DNA from: Bradysia coprophila
Lineage: Eukaryota; Arthropoda; Insecta; Diptera; Sciaridae
Assembly: GCF_014529535.1 (NCBI RefSeq)
Contig: NW_023503493.1
Location: forward strand, 5,116,001 to 5,180,000
Direction: 5' to 3'
Length of the DNA: 64,000 bases
Part shown: piece by piece, positions 23,579-35,459 of the stretch
Numbering within the stretch: the first letter of the stretch is position 1
How the letters are laid out: every line of letters starts with the position of its first letter
Program-made: the position numbers and the translations under genes
The notes under the pieces: generated by a model
Told to the model about the DNA's origin: nothing
What the model saw: the letters and a program-made list of their open reading frames with translations, nothing else
The model's database searches: none

Positions 23579-24200
23579 ACAAAAATGCACACACACTCTG
23601 TATGAGATAGACTGTCTATAGCCTTGCAAAATACATGTTCTCCGAACTGATGAAGTAACAGATTTTGTATCGAAATGTCGAGAAAAATATTTTGATCAAA
23701 AGCACAGACGAAAAATTCGGCTTTGCAATGCAAAAGACTTTTTTAAATATCGATGCACCCGATGTGTCCGGTTTAACGAACTGATTTGATTCTGATAACA
23801 AGAGTAGGTAGAGAAGGTGCGGACGCTGAAACGTTATCGGTTATTAATTTTCAAGAAAATTGAAGCCACCAAACAAAAGTTTTCATGTACTACAATGAGT
23901 CCGCAGTCCACAACGTGATAGGAGTGCCCTGAGTGCTCACTTACCGAACGTCCGATCGTCACAATATGATTTCCAATTTTATGAATTTTTTGCCTTCTTC
24001 TCCGTCAGTTTTCGTGGAATTTATTAGCAGAAGGAAGTATAGATCGTCAGTCTTTGACATCGTGTCCGTTAATTTTTTAAATCAAACAACGATCGCAGTA
24101 GAGCTTAACTTTTGATTATTTCATTATTCCAATAGGACTATGACAATGTTACCGTCAGTGCAACAACACCGAACGGCTGAAATTCCAATAAAATGTTCGT

Positions 24201-27200
24201 TCACTCCTTCTCCTGGCATGCATAGTGCACGATTTTACCGTTCGAATAGCGCACGAACGCACTCTGATTCGTGAATTTTTTCTTACAAACGGGACACACG
24301 GTAAATTCGGTGATTAAAACACTTTTCGATTCGTAATGCATTCGCTGTTCCTGCGTATGTAAATTCTCAGCATACAGCAGTCCTTTGAGCACTTGATTTT
24401 TACGCTTCCGTTCCAGTTGATGGTTCAGCGCTAGTTCCAAGAATGTGCGAAGATACAAAACGGGAATGGTGTCGGGGAGGATCTGTAAGTATGGACATGT
24501 GTTTAGTGATGGTCCGACTGAGGATAATAAATGAATACTGTTCGTTCGGTCACCGACGATATTTACCTGCAATACTGCGTGCGGATTAAATTTGGTTGCA
24601 TGCTCCTTCAGCAGCTCAAGCACAGAATCCACATTCGGTTGCAAGCACCGCGGATGCAAAGCAACACCAGTGTACGGTGGGACTGTCGGTGGAACGAGTA
24701 ACGTTCGGATCAATGTCACGTAAATGTTAACATTTTGCTGATCCTTGCGGTAAATCTGTTCACAGTACGCCGCAGCCTTGTCCACATCGCCGAGTATTTG
24801 AATGTAAATGGCCAGCACTTTTTCGTGTTTCCCCAATTTGCCCAGTATGATGGCACGTTCTTCGAATAGATCGTCGGTGGGGAAATAGTTCAGAACGTAG
24901 TCGGGCGAATATTGTGACGACACTTTGAGGAATTCGATCAGCTTGGACTTTGTGTCTTCTAAAATGATCTGCTTGCGTCTGTGGAACAACACGAGAAAGG
25001 GAATTGTTATAGTTTCCTAGACAAAAACCCAAAAGTGTTCTCTTACTTATCCCCTCCGGATGGACTGCTCAACGAACCCTGTTTCATGTTCTTGATCTGG
25101 TCGTAATATTGTTTAATCAAAATGTTGTGGAAAATCGGCTTACTCTCCTCCCACGTATGAATTATGTGCTCCAAATACGGTATGACCAGTGCTTGGTGAT
25201 TCTTCAGCAAATAATCCAACACTTCGGCTCTCGGCAAGTCTTCCACTTCCTGCAGATCTTCGGTGAAAATCTTCAGTCCATCTTCGGGCGATTTTTCTAG
25301 CACCCAACCAGCAAACTCGAATATCAATTGTTTGTGCTCGGTGCCGAGATGTTGAAGATACTGAATGGTACGATCGTGTCCGGACAAAGACGACGTGGGA
25401 TCGTTGGCCTGTGCTTGAAGCAGTTGCAACGCTTTCTTATGATTGCCTTTCGTCTGGTACAGAATGATCAATTCGCCGTACTTTTGGTACTGGCGCAACG
25501 TTTTCTCCGATTCCTCGAAATGGCAACAGTTCAGTCGAAGCAACGGAGCGACGAACGAATCATTTGTCTGCAAATAGCATTTCAACAGAGTGGTGTCAAC
25601 GATCGACCACAATGGCGTCAGATTCTTGCCGAACGATTTCGATTCGCTGGTTCCGTGCAATTCCTTTTTCAAATTTTGCCTCACATCAACCAAATATTCG
25701 ATCAGCGCCAGCAGACCACGCTCCAAATCACGATCTTCCAATTTCGGTAGATTCGTGGCGAATGGATTCGGTGTCGGATTCGGTGCAGATGTTGTGCCGT
25801 ATTGTTTCGATGTGTCTTGGGGTAAGAGGTCCGGGAACAATCGGATGACATCACACGGGTCGGTTTGGAGTTTCGTGAATTCTTTCATGGAATCTTCGAA
25901 CAATTTGTTCGCAAACAAGTCGAAGGCGTACAGGGTCTGTATCTCGTGAATTTTCCCTTGTTTGTCGTCCTGGTTTTCATCGGAAATGTTCTGCAACAAA
26001 TGGAAAATCATCAAAATTACTGTCGTCCCGGCAACTGGACTGAGTGTTCCCACTGCCACTACTTACAGTAAGTTGTAGTGCCAGCTGGAACTTCTTTTGT
26101 TGCAACAGAGTACTTGTCTGTTTGGATATATCGACCATTTGAATGCACCACAGCTGAGTGACCGAGGCAGCGAACAGTAGACCCTTTTTCGCTCTGATCA
26201 ACAGACGAGCCTTACTGAGATCCGGCAGGGTTTGAATGAAAGTTTCTTTGTTCGATCCAGACTGATCTAATATTCGAACTTCCACGACATTATTGACCAG
26301 TGCAACGGCATACGGATTGTCCCACACTGTTGAGTCATTGGAAGAATGGTTTATAGGTCGCGTGGTTCTGATTTTTACGAAATGTACCCACCTAACACCT
26401 GTAGTGGGTGAGTCCATTCCAATGCCTTGAACTTCAGAGACTCGGTGTTTGTCGGGAAACTAGCTAAGGAAGTTGACGGCTCCTGCAGCGATTTGCTCTT
26501 CGGATCCACAGCGAAAAGGTATTCGTCCTTTGCCACCGCAAAACATCCGTCGATCAGTGCTATGCATGGATCGATGGTGCGAGACGAACTGGTCGGAAAT
26601 AAATCCAATTTCTGTGGAGTTTCGCCGGACATCTAGAATCATCAACATCATCAATTAATCGAACATCCATGGATGGTGTCACCTTCTCTCACTTACATCG
26701 TACATCACGTACTCGGTCTTATACCCCACACAGATCATATTTTCGGCCCATGTTAGCGCTCTAGGAGCATCCGACAGATCCAAATCTTTTCTCAACTCCA
26801 GCAGCTCATCGTGCTTCCAATACCAAAACTGAAGTTTCCTTTTGATCGCTACACACATTCGCAACACGACTGCAGTTTCACCGGTTAACGATTTGGAGCG
26901 CTTCACATCCAACGCAAATATCGATGCGCCTCTCGTTCGGATGGCAGAGTGAACCAATGGGAAATTGTGACGGCTTATGTCGTTCACACTGATGACATTG
27001 TCCGACAGGCTGAACAGCAAGTTATATTCCGGAATTACCTCGACCTGCAGAATCGGTTTCTTGCTGAAATTCTTGTCGAATTGTAGCAGAGTCAATTCCA
27101 TTCGGTTATCGGATGTATTGATGTCGACTGTGTACATGAGCAAATGACCCTGTCGAGTGCCGAGTATGACATTCTTATCTGTTTTTGAGTCATAGAGATG

Positions 27201-27319
27201 ATGAGACATTGAGGGAACGCATTCAAATGGTAGATTTGCTGGAGCTTACCAAAACTCGTCATGCACTCAATGTGCACGGAAATGTTTGCCGGTGGATAAA
27301 CCACATATGCCTCATGCAT
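24201..27319 (-). CDS. Vps39: Vps39 (Vam6), HOPS tethering-complex subunit
   Basis: This subunit of the HOPS complex binds Rab7 and tethers late endosomes to lysosomes. Seven exons are read: 27319-27250, 27178-26697, 26632-26392, 26326-26067, 25990-25047, 24978-24567 and 24482-24201. They sum to 2691 nt with matching phases, giving 896 aa, close to the human protein. The start MHEAYVVYP aligns with human MHDAFEPVP. An N-terminal CNH domain (ILGTRQGHLLMY, KNFSKK, RMCVAIKRKLQFWYW, ICVGYKTEY) is followed by an alpha-solenoid (IDTTLLKCYL-like VDTTLLKCYL, CHFEESE, YLQHLGTE, PEDGLKIFTEDLQEVE, IPYLEHIIHTWEE). The C-terminal zinc finger has C866, C869, H889 and C892 (CPVC...HYAC). The intron 24483-24566 is 84 nt, in frame and free of stops, so its retention would add 28 residues. 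The gene appears intact. Confidence 0.95.
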
Positions 27320-28272
27320 TGTGACTGGTTGTGTTGGTCTATCCGAATTTAATTTAGACAATCACTAGCCCTAGTCACTATTTATCACAAAACAAAAACA
27401 AATTTTTGGTATCATCTGACAGCAGTGACAGATTCAGTTGATGTTAAATGTGTCAACCCCGTTAGAGAAATGATAATAGATGGAGTGCGGGTATTTCGAG
27501 CAAATATTCGAAAAAATATAAGATTTGAAGAAGCGTTGGCACTGGAGAGACGGCATGGTGACGCTTCCATTTTAATCATGTATTTTTTACCATCAGCGCC
27601 ACAATCTATTCGAATAAATCGCTATGGAAAAATCGACTTGAAGCCTAGCAATGGTAACACAAAAGTAGAGGTGGATGTAGTATTACGCTCAAGGTGTCTG
27701 AAAAACCTAAGAGCAATTGGTTCATATCTTAAGCGAATAGTACCGTAGCACTTTCTAGCATTAACATAAAAATTTCGTATGGCAAATAGAGAACTGGACA
27801 TGTTCAAGTTGTTGTTTCTTCGTCTCTTACTTCCTACAAAACATGTTACTAACAACTATAAACTATTATCGATAACTACTTCTTCTGACTATGACTTTAT
27901 AGCAAAAATAGCAGTTCCCTAGCACCGAAACAACGAGAAAAAAAATTATGTCAAATTGAGTACTGACGCCACACCACAAAAGATATTCTTTCACGAATCG
28001 TTCATACAAAAAACATACTCGACATAATTTTTCTGTTCTGTCGGTGCTGCTATGGCAAAAAACATTTTTAAAAAATGAAGTAAAAGATTTGAAATCTCTT
28101 GACAACATTTAGATCAAATGACGTAGCAGATACGATAGTAAACTGCTGATATGTTCGCTGTCAGTAAAAGATTCATTCATAAAAAACTGGAAGACAACTG
28201 CAAATTCACCTAGACTTATCTACACTTCTATTTCAATATTTTCATTTATTACTCGATAACAGAAAACGGGCA
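27320..28272. other. Upstream flank of Vps39 and unassigned sequence
   Basis: This holds the presumed Vps39 promoter. A plus-strand open frame at 27469-27748 (from MIIDGVRVFRANIRKN) is unrecognised and lacks supporting features. At 28070-28130 lies one copy of the AAATGAAGTAAAAGATTT repeat family. Confidence 0.4.
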
Positions 28273-28280
28273 CTATGGAG

Positions 28281-28573
28281 TAGGGATGGGAGACGTTCAA
28301 AATTATCGATAATCGATTGATCATATCGTTATCGATAATTTAATAATTATCGATAATTATCAAAATATCGAAATTCGATAATTATCAAAATATCGATATG
28401 TTGATATTTATCTGAAAATTCATGATAATAAACCGATATATCGGAATATATCGATCAATATCGGATTTTCGGACCGAAATAACGATATATCGAACTATCG
28501 ATATCTAGATAATTATCAAAATATCAATAATTATCGATTATCGATAATCGATAATCAATATCGCCCATGCCTA
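28281..28573. mobile_element. hAT-like foldback with ATCGATAATTAT interior and perfect 8-bp target duplication
   Basis: The ends are TAGGGATGGG and CCCATGCCTA. The direct repeat CTATGGAG flanks the element at 28273-28280 and 28574-28581. The interior is almost entirely self-complementary ATCGATAATTATC words. An 8-bp duplication with TAGGGNTGGG-type ends fits hAT. No transposase is present. Confidence 0.8.
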
Positions 28574-28711
28574 CTATGGAGATATATGTCACGTGTCAGG
28601 ATTTACTTCCGGAACGCTCTTGACTGTAGACTTTAAAGGAGCGACTATTGTTAGGGAAACACGGTCTTCTTGTAGTTTTCTTGTAGTTTCCAACATTGCA
28701 ATGAAGAGCTC

Positions 28712-28900
28712 TTCATACAAACGAGCTAAAATAACCGTTTTTTTTCGATTCTATAGAAACGAGCTAAAATAACCGTTTTTTTCGAATCTTCAAACAAACG
28801 ACTCGTTTGAAACGAGCTAAAATAATCGTTTTTCTCTGTTCTTTATACGAACGAGCTAAAATAACCGTTTTTTTCGACACTTCATACGAACGAGCTTAAA
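28712..28900. repeat. Minisatellite of ACGAGCTAAAATAACCG units
   Basis: About four to five copies of an ACGAGCTAAAATAACCGTTT unit are spaced 40-60 bp apart, with TTCATACAAACG-type spacers. No coding potential. Confidence 0.75.
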
Positions 28901-28950
28901 TACGTAATGCGAGCAGCGTAATATTTCTCTTAAGTAACAGTTAACAGTAT

Positions 28951-29022
28951 TTTACATGCTACTTGCGTCGAAGGCCGTACTTTTCCTGTTTCAAGCACTT
29001 CTTTCGAAGTCCTAAGCATGTA
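28951..29022. repeat. Short hairpin repeat, second copy of the 13865-13952 family
   Basis: TTTTACATGCTACTTGCGTCGAA pairs in part with TTCGAAG...AGCATGTAAAAT around a short loop. The stem words are shared with the hairpin at 13865-13952. Confidence 0.55.
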
Positions 29023-29162
29023 AAATCCATTACAAAACTCGCGTTAAAAATGAAAAGTCTCGTTTTCGTGTGTGAGCAATGAAGCTACCCATATACTTTT
29101 AGAAATATGGAATATCCTTGCTTACTGTCGCGTAAGGCTTGATATGCAGGGTTTTTGTACTG

Positions 29163-29375
29163 TCACAGCACTGCTACTAGCAAGAACATAGAAAATATTC
29201 GGAGGCTGACGAAATCACAGAAGGCACTGCGTTTCTGTTATAGAGATAGATTACTTGTTTTCGTTGTATGAGTTAAAACAATCAATACATACAATCCTAA
29301 GCGGTAGCTCGTATCACTAAAGCCACAAAATTTCACACTTGTCAATTCAGGGTTCATGCTAGTAGCAGTGCTGTG
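29163..29375. mobile_element. MITE, family of CACTGCTCCTAGCATGAAC-ended elements
   Basis: The inverted ends carry CACTGCTACTAGC / GCTAGTAGCAGTG. It is flanked by TTGTACTG (29155-29162) and CTGTACTG (29376-29383), seven of eight bases identical. Homologous copies lie at 47154-47365 and, truncated, at 50484-50603. The interior has GTCACAG/AAGCGGTAGCTC words but no coding sequence. The duplication length suggests hAT. Confidence 0.7.
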
Positions 29376-29848
29376 CTGTACTGTTTAAAAGTCAAAGAAC
29401 AAAAGAAAAAAAATTCAACTGTCACATTTAAATTGCTATGTGCTACCGATCAACGAGAAGTAACAGGTTGAGAGATAGCTTGAGAGAAATTTTAATGCAA
29501 TGCGGTTCCATAAAATGATAGCTAAAATTGGTAACAAAATATGGCTTCTCTCATCAAAACAAAATGGTGGTCGTCCATCAATTAGCTATGACACATGGTA
29601 TTCAAAGCTTGAGATTAGATGGCAGTGACCGTCATTTCAGTTAAAATTCACTAGCCCCAGTCCAAGATTGTTCATATAGAACTTACAACTTTCGGTTCAT
29701 TACCCATATCAACATATCAAGTAGAATGACTTGACAGACGATTGGCACGAAATACCCAAATGTTGATGCTTCAATAATATGTTCAAGAACACAACTGTTC
29801 TGGTTGAGTTCATACTGAGCGTCATTCAATGACAAAATTAATTCCATT

Positions 29849-30426
29849 AGAGGGATTCTTTTGAAAAACAGCCTACCCAAATCGGACGCATTTTCCAGTG
29901 GACTTTTTTATGTGTGCCTAGAAAGGTATTCGACCCTAGAAGCCAAAACCACTTTCAAAAAAATTCTTCGAAGTTTGTGTGGCTGGTGAAAGGTGATCAA
30001 AAACCGAAAACTTGCACTTTTCTTACAAAAATTTCTCCAGTTACACGAGCCGTACAGGGTCGTGTGGGGTGCCATTAGAAAGGTAATCACACGTACTATT
30101 GAGCCAAATAGGGACTTATTGTGTTTAAAATTCATCGACACTGAAATATGTGCAGTTAAAGTTTTCAACCGAAGACTTACACTGTTCTTACTGAAATTTC
30201 TCGAGGTACACAAAACGTACATGGTCGTGTAGGGTGTCATTTGACGGGTAATTTAATGTGCTTTTGGACTTTTGGTGAAAAGTGAACCAGCCACACAAAC
30301 TTCGAAGAATTTTTTTGAAAGTGGTTTTGGCTTCTAGGGTCGAGTACCTTTCAAGGCACACCTAAAAAAGTCCACTGGAAAATGCGTCCGATTTCGGTAG
30401 GCCGTTTTTCAAAAGAATCCCTCTTA
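29849..30426. repeat. Foldback with arms of about 150 bp
   Basis: The left arm (AGGGATTCTTTTGAAAAAC, 29849 onward) and the right arm (ending AAAAGAATCCCT near 30426) are inverted copies that also share GTCCACTGG/CCAGTGGAC and GAAGTTTGTGTGGCTGG. The interior, about 29990-30270, is itself partly self-complementary. Confidence 0.7.
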
Positions 30427-30554
30427 ATGTTTCTCTCAAGCTATGTTTCCCTGTTACTTCTCATTGATCGATAAGTCTAGTAAAACCCAATTTCTACATT
30501 TGAATTGTTCACGACCGAGAAAACATCGAGATTACATTAGGTTCTCCCACCCGT

Positions 30555-30887
30555 AATTGAGTTACAAACAATTTATTTTTTATTTTTTATCGATGGAGAA
30601 CCTAATTATAAGACACTTTGTCTCGTATCATATGCCAAAAAAAGTTAAAACTTTTTTTTATAAATCATTTTGAAAGTCACTAAAAACACGAAAATTCGAA
30701 TAGAAATGTATAGTATGTCATCAAAAATTTTTGTATTTCGATTCGAATTTTCGTGTTTTCAGTGACTTTCAAAATGATTTATAAAAAAAAGTTTTAACTT
30801 TTTTTGGCATATGATAAGAGACAAAGTGTCTTATAATTAGGTTCTCCAACGATAAAAAATAAAAAAAAGTGTTTGTAACTCAATTGT
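30555..30887. repeat. Foldback, AATTGAGTTACAAAC ends
   Basis: 30555-30700 pairs with 30735-30887. The shared words include GACACTTTGTCTC, CATATGCCAAAAAAAG and CACGAAAATTCGAAT. It abuts the next foldback with only a few bases between. Confidence 0.75.
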
Positions 30888-30891
30888 TAAG

Positions 30892-31099
30892 TATAGTTTC
30901 CACTAAAAAAGAGCACTCCGTTTAGCCTCCGTCTACATGACAGTTGTAAAATAGAACAAACGAACTGTCACGTAAACGGAGTAAAAAATTGAAATAAATT
31001 CAATTTCCACTCCGTTTGCGTGACAGTTCTTTTGTTCTATTTTACAACTGTCATGTAGACGGAGGCTAAACGGAGTGCTCTTTTTTAGTGGAAACTATA
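30892..31099. mobile_element. Foldback MITE with TA flanks
   Basis: TAGTTTCCACTAAAAAAGAG pairs with the complement ending TGGAAACTA, within a TATA context on both sides. The arms are about 90 bp and more than 95% identical, including CTCCGTCTACATGACAGTTG. High arm identity suggests a recent origin or repair by template switching. Confidence 0.7.
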
Positions 31100-32725
31100 C
31101 TTTATATTCACAGTATATTCACAGTGACAGATCACTAAGTGATCATCACTTAACTTAACCGTCTGCCAAACGCTTAGAGAAAATAAATGGAAATGGATAC
31201 TGATCACTTCTTCGACGTATACTCATCTATAAAAACAGCAGAACAAATATAAAAATGGTTCCCGTTTCGTGCGTTAATAATGGTAAAAAAGTAAATTTCT
31301 TTTGGTAGATATGAATATACACAATTTACAATTTAATTGTGTTATCAATGTCTAAATATCAGAGACACAAATATGAGTACATATGAAATAAAAATTCAAA
31401 GCTCCCTGTCGGCCATATAATAAATAAATGAATGACTGGCTCCACGGATAACAATTTTTTTTTTATTTCAATTGCTTATCATTTTCATAGCGTGTAAATA
31501 AATGTGTACGTACATATAAATATTGTCGATACAATCAGCACAGGTATAACAGGCAATTTTTCTAGTCGATTTATCAATCGATATACACCTTGGCTCATGA
31601 GCGAGATATATGTGAACGATTCGTGTTATATATATTGTTGTATCAGTGGATTGATTAAATGAAAGAGTAGTTATGTACGGACATATATAGAAGAGATATA
31701 CCGAGAAATATGTCCATGATAACAGTAATAATGCTGTTGTTCAATTAAGGTGCATTGAGTTTACATGAATGTTTTTATGTGTTTTACAAATCAGAGAGAA
31801 GACAACCACTATGGACTTTCTAAGGCTGAGTCTTTTATTCAGAAAAATTTGATTGAGAGGCCTTGTACAAGATACACAAATCGATTTTGTTTTGAGTACT
31901 TTCGAGGGAATGTGCAGAGATAAAATGACGAATTGAACACTTCGGATGATACCAGAACACCAAACAAGATAGAGATGTTTAACGTATTTATTCGATCTAA
32001 AAATGAATTGAAACTTGATTTAATATTCAACAATGGAGCATATTTTGCTGGTTGTTAACCTTTTAGAAAGGGCAACCTTTTAGCAATATGAACATCGAAT
32101 CTGCTACTTCTTTTGTTTAAAGTTTAGCCTAGTAATGCCAAAGGTTTTACTTCGTTTGTCTATACCATTCACTTTACTACTAACACCGCATTGATTGAAG
32201 CCAGTCGCTTAATTTTGTCATAATTGCTGTCGCTGACAAATAACATCATTCCTGAAAGGTTAGGATCTCTATGTCAGCAAAACATTGAATAGAATGACAA
32301 ATCTTCATTGTTAGACCTCCAAGTAAAAGATCTACATCTACAACCAAAGCGATTAAATTCTTGTTTTACAAGACTTTATAAAACTGAATGCCTTTCGGTC
32401 CTTTCTTGTTCATTGTAAAGGATTTTTATTTATTTTTACTACTTCGTGTTCAAATGTTACCATTTTGAAACATTAGCACTATAAGATGATGTGATGATGT
32501 GAGGAACGTCCTAAGACTAACTATACTCAGCCGTGTACAAAAATGTGGTCCCAAAATGTCTATGTCACCAAAATGATAAATGTTTAAACAAATGAAGTAG
32601 AAGATTATTGTCAAACACTAGGCAAACTATACTTTAAGATTGGTGGTATTAGTGTGTAGTGAGCAATAGTTGAACATACTTACGACCATACTTACGGAGG
32701 TAATGCCAGGTAATACCATATAGCC
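31100..32725. other. AT-rich stretch, no gene seen
   Basis: No protein-like frame was found. One diverged copy of the AAATGAAGTAAAAGATTT family can be read in minus orientation at about 32097-32250. Confidence 0.45.
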
Positions 32726-32733
32726 ATATATAA

Positions 32734-35194
32734 TAGGGGTGTGCGATGGTTCGGGGATCAGGATGGAAGGGGTCCACAAAAAATTCTTACCATCCCTAGA
32801 TGTCAAAAAGTGATTTTAAAATTTTTTAAAAATTCATTAACAACTTGCGCAAATTCACTGAAGCTGAATTTGCGACTACTGGTAAAATCTCATATTTCGA
32901 CCTCTACCAACAATATGCTGCGAGATATTTTTTGCCCTAATTAGTGTTTTTCTACTAATTAGAGTCCAATAAAACAGAAAATGTTTAAATTGGAAACATT
33001 TGGCCGAAGCATTATGTTTGGTGTGTCGTCAAAGTTCGACAACTATGAAAAATTGAGTAAATTTTAAACTTGAAAATTCTATAATCGACATAGAAAATTA
33101 TTCGATTATTGCTCAAATGGGCTTAAATTGTTGGGAATGTTGCCGGCTATCCAAAAAAGAAGAGTTTTTGAAAATCGTCTGTGAATGTGTGTGGTGTGAC
33201 TGTTTGTTTTGCCCAAAATTGAGGCAAAATTCCTCAACGGAAAAAATCGTTTTTTTTGAAAACGTTTAAAAAATCACGGATTTTAATTTTTTCGACTCTA
33301 AAGTGCCCACAAACTTTAAATTAAATTATTTTAGGCAAAAACAATGCTTTTCACACGTCGCTTTCTATGTCGATTATAGAATTTTCAAGTTTAAAATTTA
33401 CTCAATTTTTCATAGTTGCCGAACTTTGACGACACACCAAACATAATGCTTCGGCCAAATGTTTCCAATTTAAACATTTTCTGTTTTATTGGACTCTAAT
33501 TAGTAGAAAAACACTAATTAGGGCAGAAAATATCTCGCAGCATATTTAGTGCACCTGCTTAGGCTGAAAAAAGGGCTTAATCGTGCATCTTAGAAAATCG
33601 TCATAACGATGCTTGTAGGTTGTTCCGTATCGATTCCTGATTTTAAATTGATGTGGGGCCAAGGCGGCAGCTCAATGGTTCTCTGGTGAGCGGCCGTTAT
33701 GTCCCTTTTTTCTATGATTTTTCATTCGTAAGCGAGAAGAGATATCAATCCACTTCCAAAGGACAAGTTATAGAGAAAAGTCTAAAAAAATTTTTGGTGA
33801 AATTTATTTTTTGACATTTGAATCCAAAATGGCGGAAAAACTTGGTCAAAGTCGAAAAATATTTTCTTCTCAAAGGAAAATCTCTGAAACCGATAGAAAG
33901 ACTGTAAATTCGCAAACAGTTTTCTTCGAAAGGTTTATAGAGAATTTAAAGAGCTATGTTTTCGTTTTTTATTTATTGAAATCGGGCAGCTCGTTCCGGA
34001 GATATGTCCGTAACAGTGAAGTCACCACATATTCTTCGTGTAAAAATACATCGAAATTATTATTTTTTTCGTTAGAGTAAATAATCATACGTATTTCCAT
34101 GACAATCGACCTAAAGTTGTATTTTCTGTAAATTTTAGTAACTCAAGGTGTAGCCGAGTTTCATATTTTCACGGAATCATGTTCTAGAATTTAAGGATTT
34201 GGAAGGATCTCTATTTTTTTTTTGGATTCTCTTCAGTATTCATTGAACTATTGAGGTGGTAGTGGGTCAGTTCCAAAAATTATGTCACTGCACATGCACA
34301 ATATGTTCCCAGCTCTAGAACGTAAGTATTAAGAAGGATGTCTGAAGTTTTATTGGGCTCACTTCTGGACTTTTGGGATTGTTGAGGTTATATTATGTTA
34401 GTTCCTAAAATTCCAACACCTTACATGGTATACCATGCTATCAGTTCTAGAATTTGAGTAATTTGAAGGATTTGTCAAGTTTTTCTGGGTTTCCTTCTGA
34501 TCTTCTGTTGTTAATGAGATGGTAGTATTTTGGTTCTCAAAATTCCTCCATCCAACATGATCTACCATCTTCCCAGTTCTAGAACTTTGAGGTTTCTTAG
34601 GATATCGTTTGAACTTACGGGATTGTTAAGATGACTTTAAATAATCCTGAATATCCAGATGATAATGGTTAAATTTGAGGATCTGACCAGTTCTATAATC
34701 CAAAAAGTCCACAATTCAGAGATTTTCCTTTGACCGACTTTGACCAATTGTTTCCGCCATTTTGCATTCAAATGTCAAAAAATAAATTTCATCAAATTTT
34801 TTTTTTTGACTTTTCTCTATAACTTATCCTTTGGGAGTGGATTGATATCTCTTCTCGCTTACGAATAAAAAATCATAGAAAAAAAGGGACATAACGCTCA
34901 CCAGAGAACCATTGAGCTGCCGTTTTGGCCCCACATCAATTTAGAATCAGGAATCGATACGGAACAACCTACAATCATCGTTATAACGATTTTCTAAGTT
35001 GCATGATTTTTGGCCTAAGCTGGTCCACTAATTGTTGGTAGAGGTCGAAATATGAGATTTTACCAGTAGTCGCAAATTCAGCTTCAGTGAATGAATTTTT
35101 AAAAATTTTTAAAATCACTTTTTGACATCTAGGGATGGTAAGAATTTTTTGTGGACCCCTTCCATCCTGATCCCCGAACCATCGCACACCCCTA
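32734..35194. mobile_element. 2.5-kb hAT-like foldback with a nested foldback in its left arm
   Basis: The left end TAGGGGTGTGCGATGG pairs with the right end ending CACCCCTA. The arms continue through CGACCTCTACCAACAA, GATGTGGGGCCAA and CAAAATGGCGG to about 33870 and 34720. The flanks ATATATAA (32726-32733) and TTATATAA (35195-35202) match at seven of eight bases. The interior 33900-34720 has no coding capacity. The left arm is interrupted by the element at 32916-33542. Confidence 0.7.
32916..33542. mobile_element. Nested foldback inserted at TA
   Basis: TGCTGCGAGATATTTT (32916 onward) pairs with the end ATCTCGCAGCA, flanked by TA on both sides (32914-32915 and 33543-33544). The arms are long (about 230 bp) and highly similar. 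The equivalent site in the right arm of the host element is uninterrupted, proving insertion after the host palindrome formed. Confidence 0.8.
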
Positions 35195-35333
35195 TTATAT
35201 AACCGAATCAGATGTGCAGTGGCACGAAAGTAAACGCCATCTCTCTTTTTTTAAATAACAAAATTGCTTAGATACCTGGGCCATCTGTTTTGTGATAGGC
35301 ACAACATTTTTGTGAAACACAAGTAAATCATAG

Positions 35334-35455
35334 TACAATCGCTAAACCGAACTGGTGTGCATACGTTATTTTGCACCAGCTGGTCACATACAATTCCAAA
35401 TGGGACCAGCTGGTGCAAAATAACGTATGCACACCAGTTCGGTTTAGCGATTGTA
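35334..35455. mobile_element. Perfect 52-bp inverted repeat with 18-nt loop, TA-flanked
   Basis: 35334-35385 and 35404-35455 are exact reverse complements by eye, beginning TACAATCGCTAAACCGAACT. The outer TA on each side fits a mariner-type target duplication. At 122 nt it is a miniature foldback able to form a perfect hairpin. Confidence 0.8.
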
Positions 35456-35459
35456 TTTT

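Noticed and set aside
27425..27748. A 107-residue plus-strand frame divergent from Vps39
   Set aside because: It lacks an ATG at its start, matches no family, and has no splice or expression signal. The ATG at 27469 would give about 93 residues of unrecognised sequence, so it is left unannotated.
32741..35187. Frames beginning MRWFGDQDGRGPQKIL at both ends of a 2.5-kb region
   Set aside because: They are the mirrored arm sequence of the foldback.
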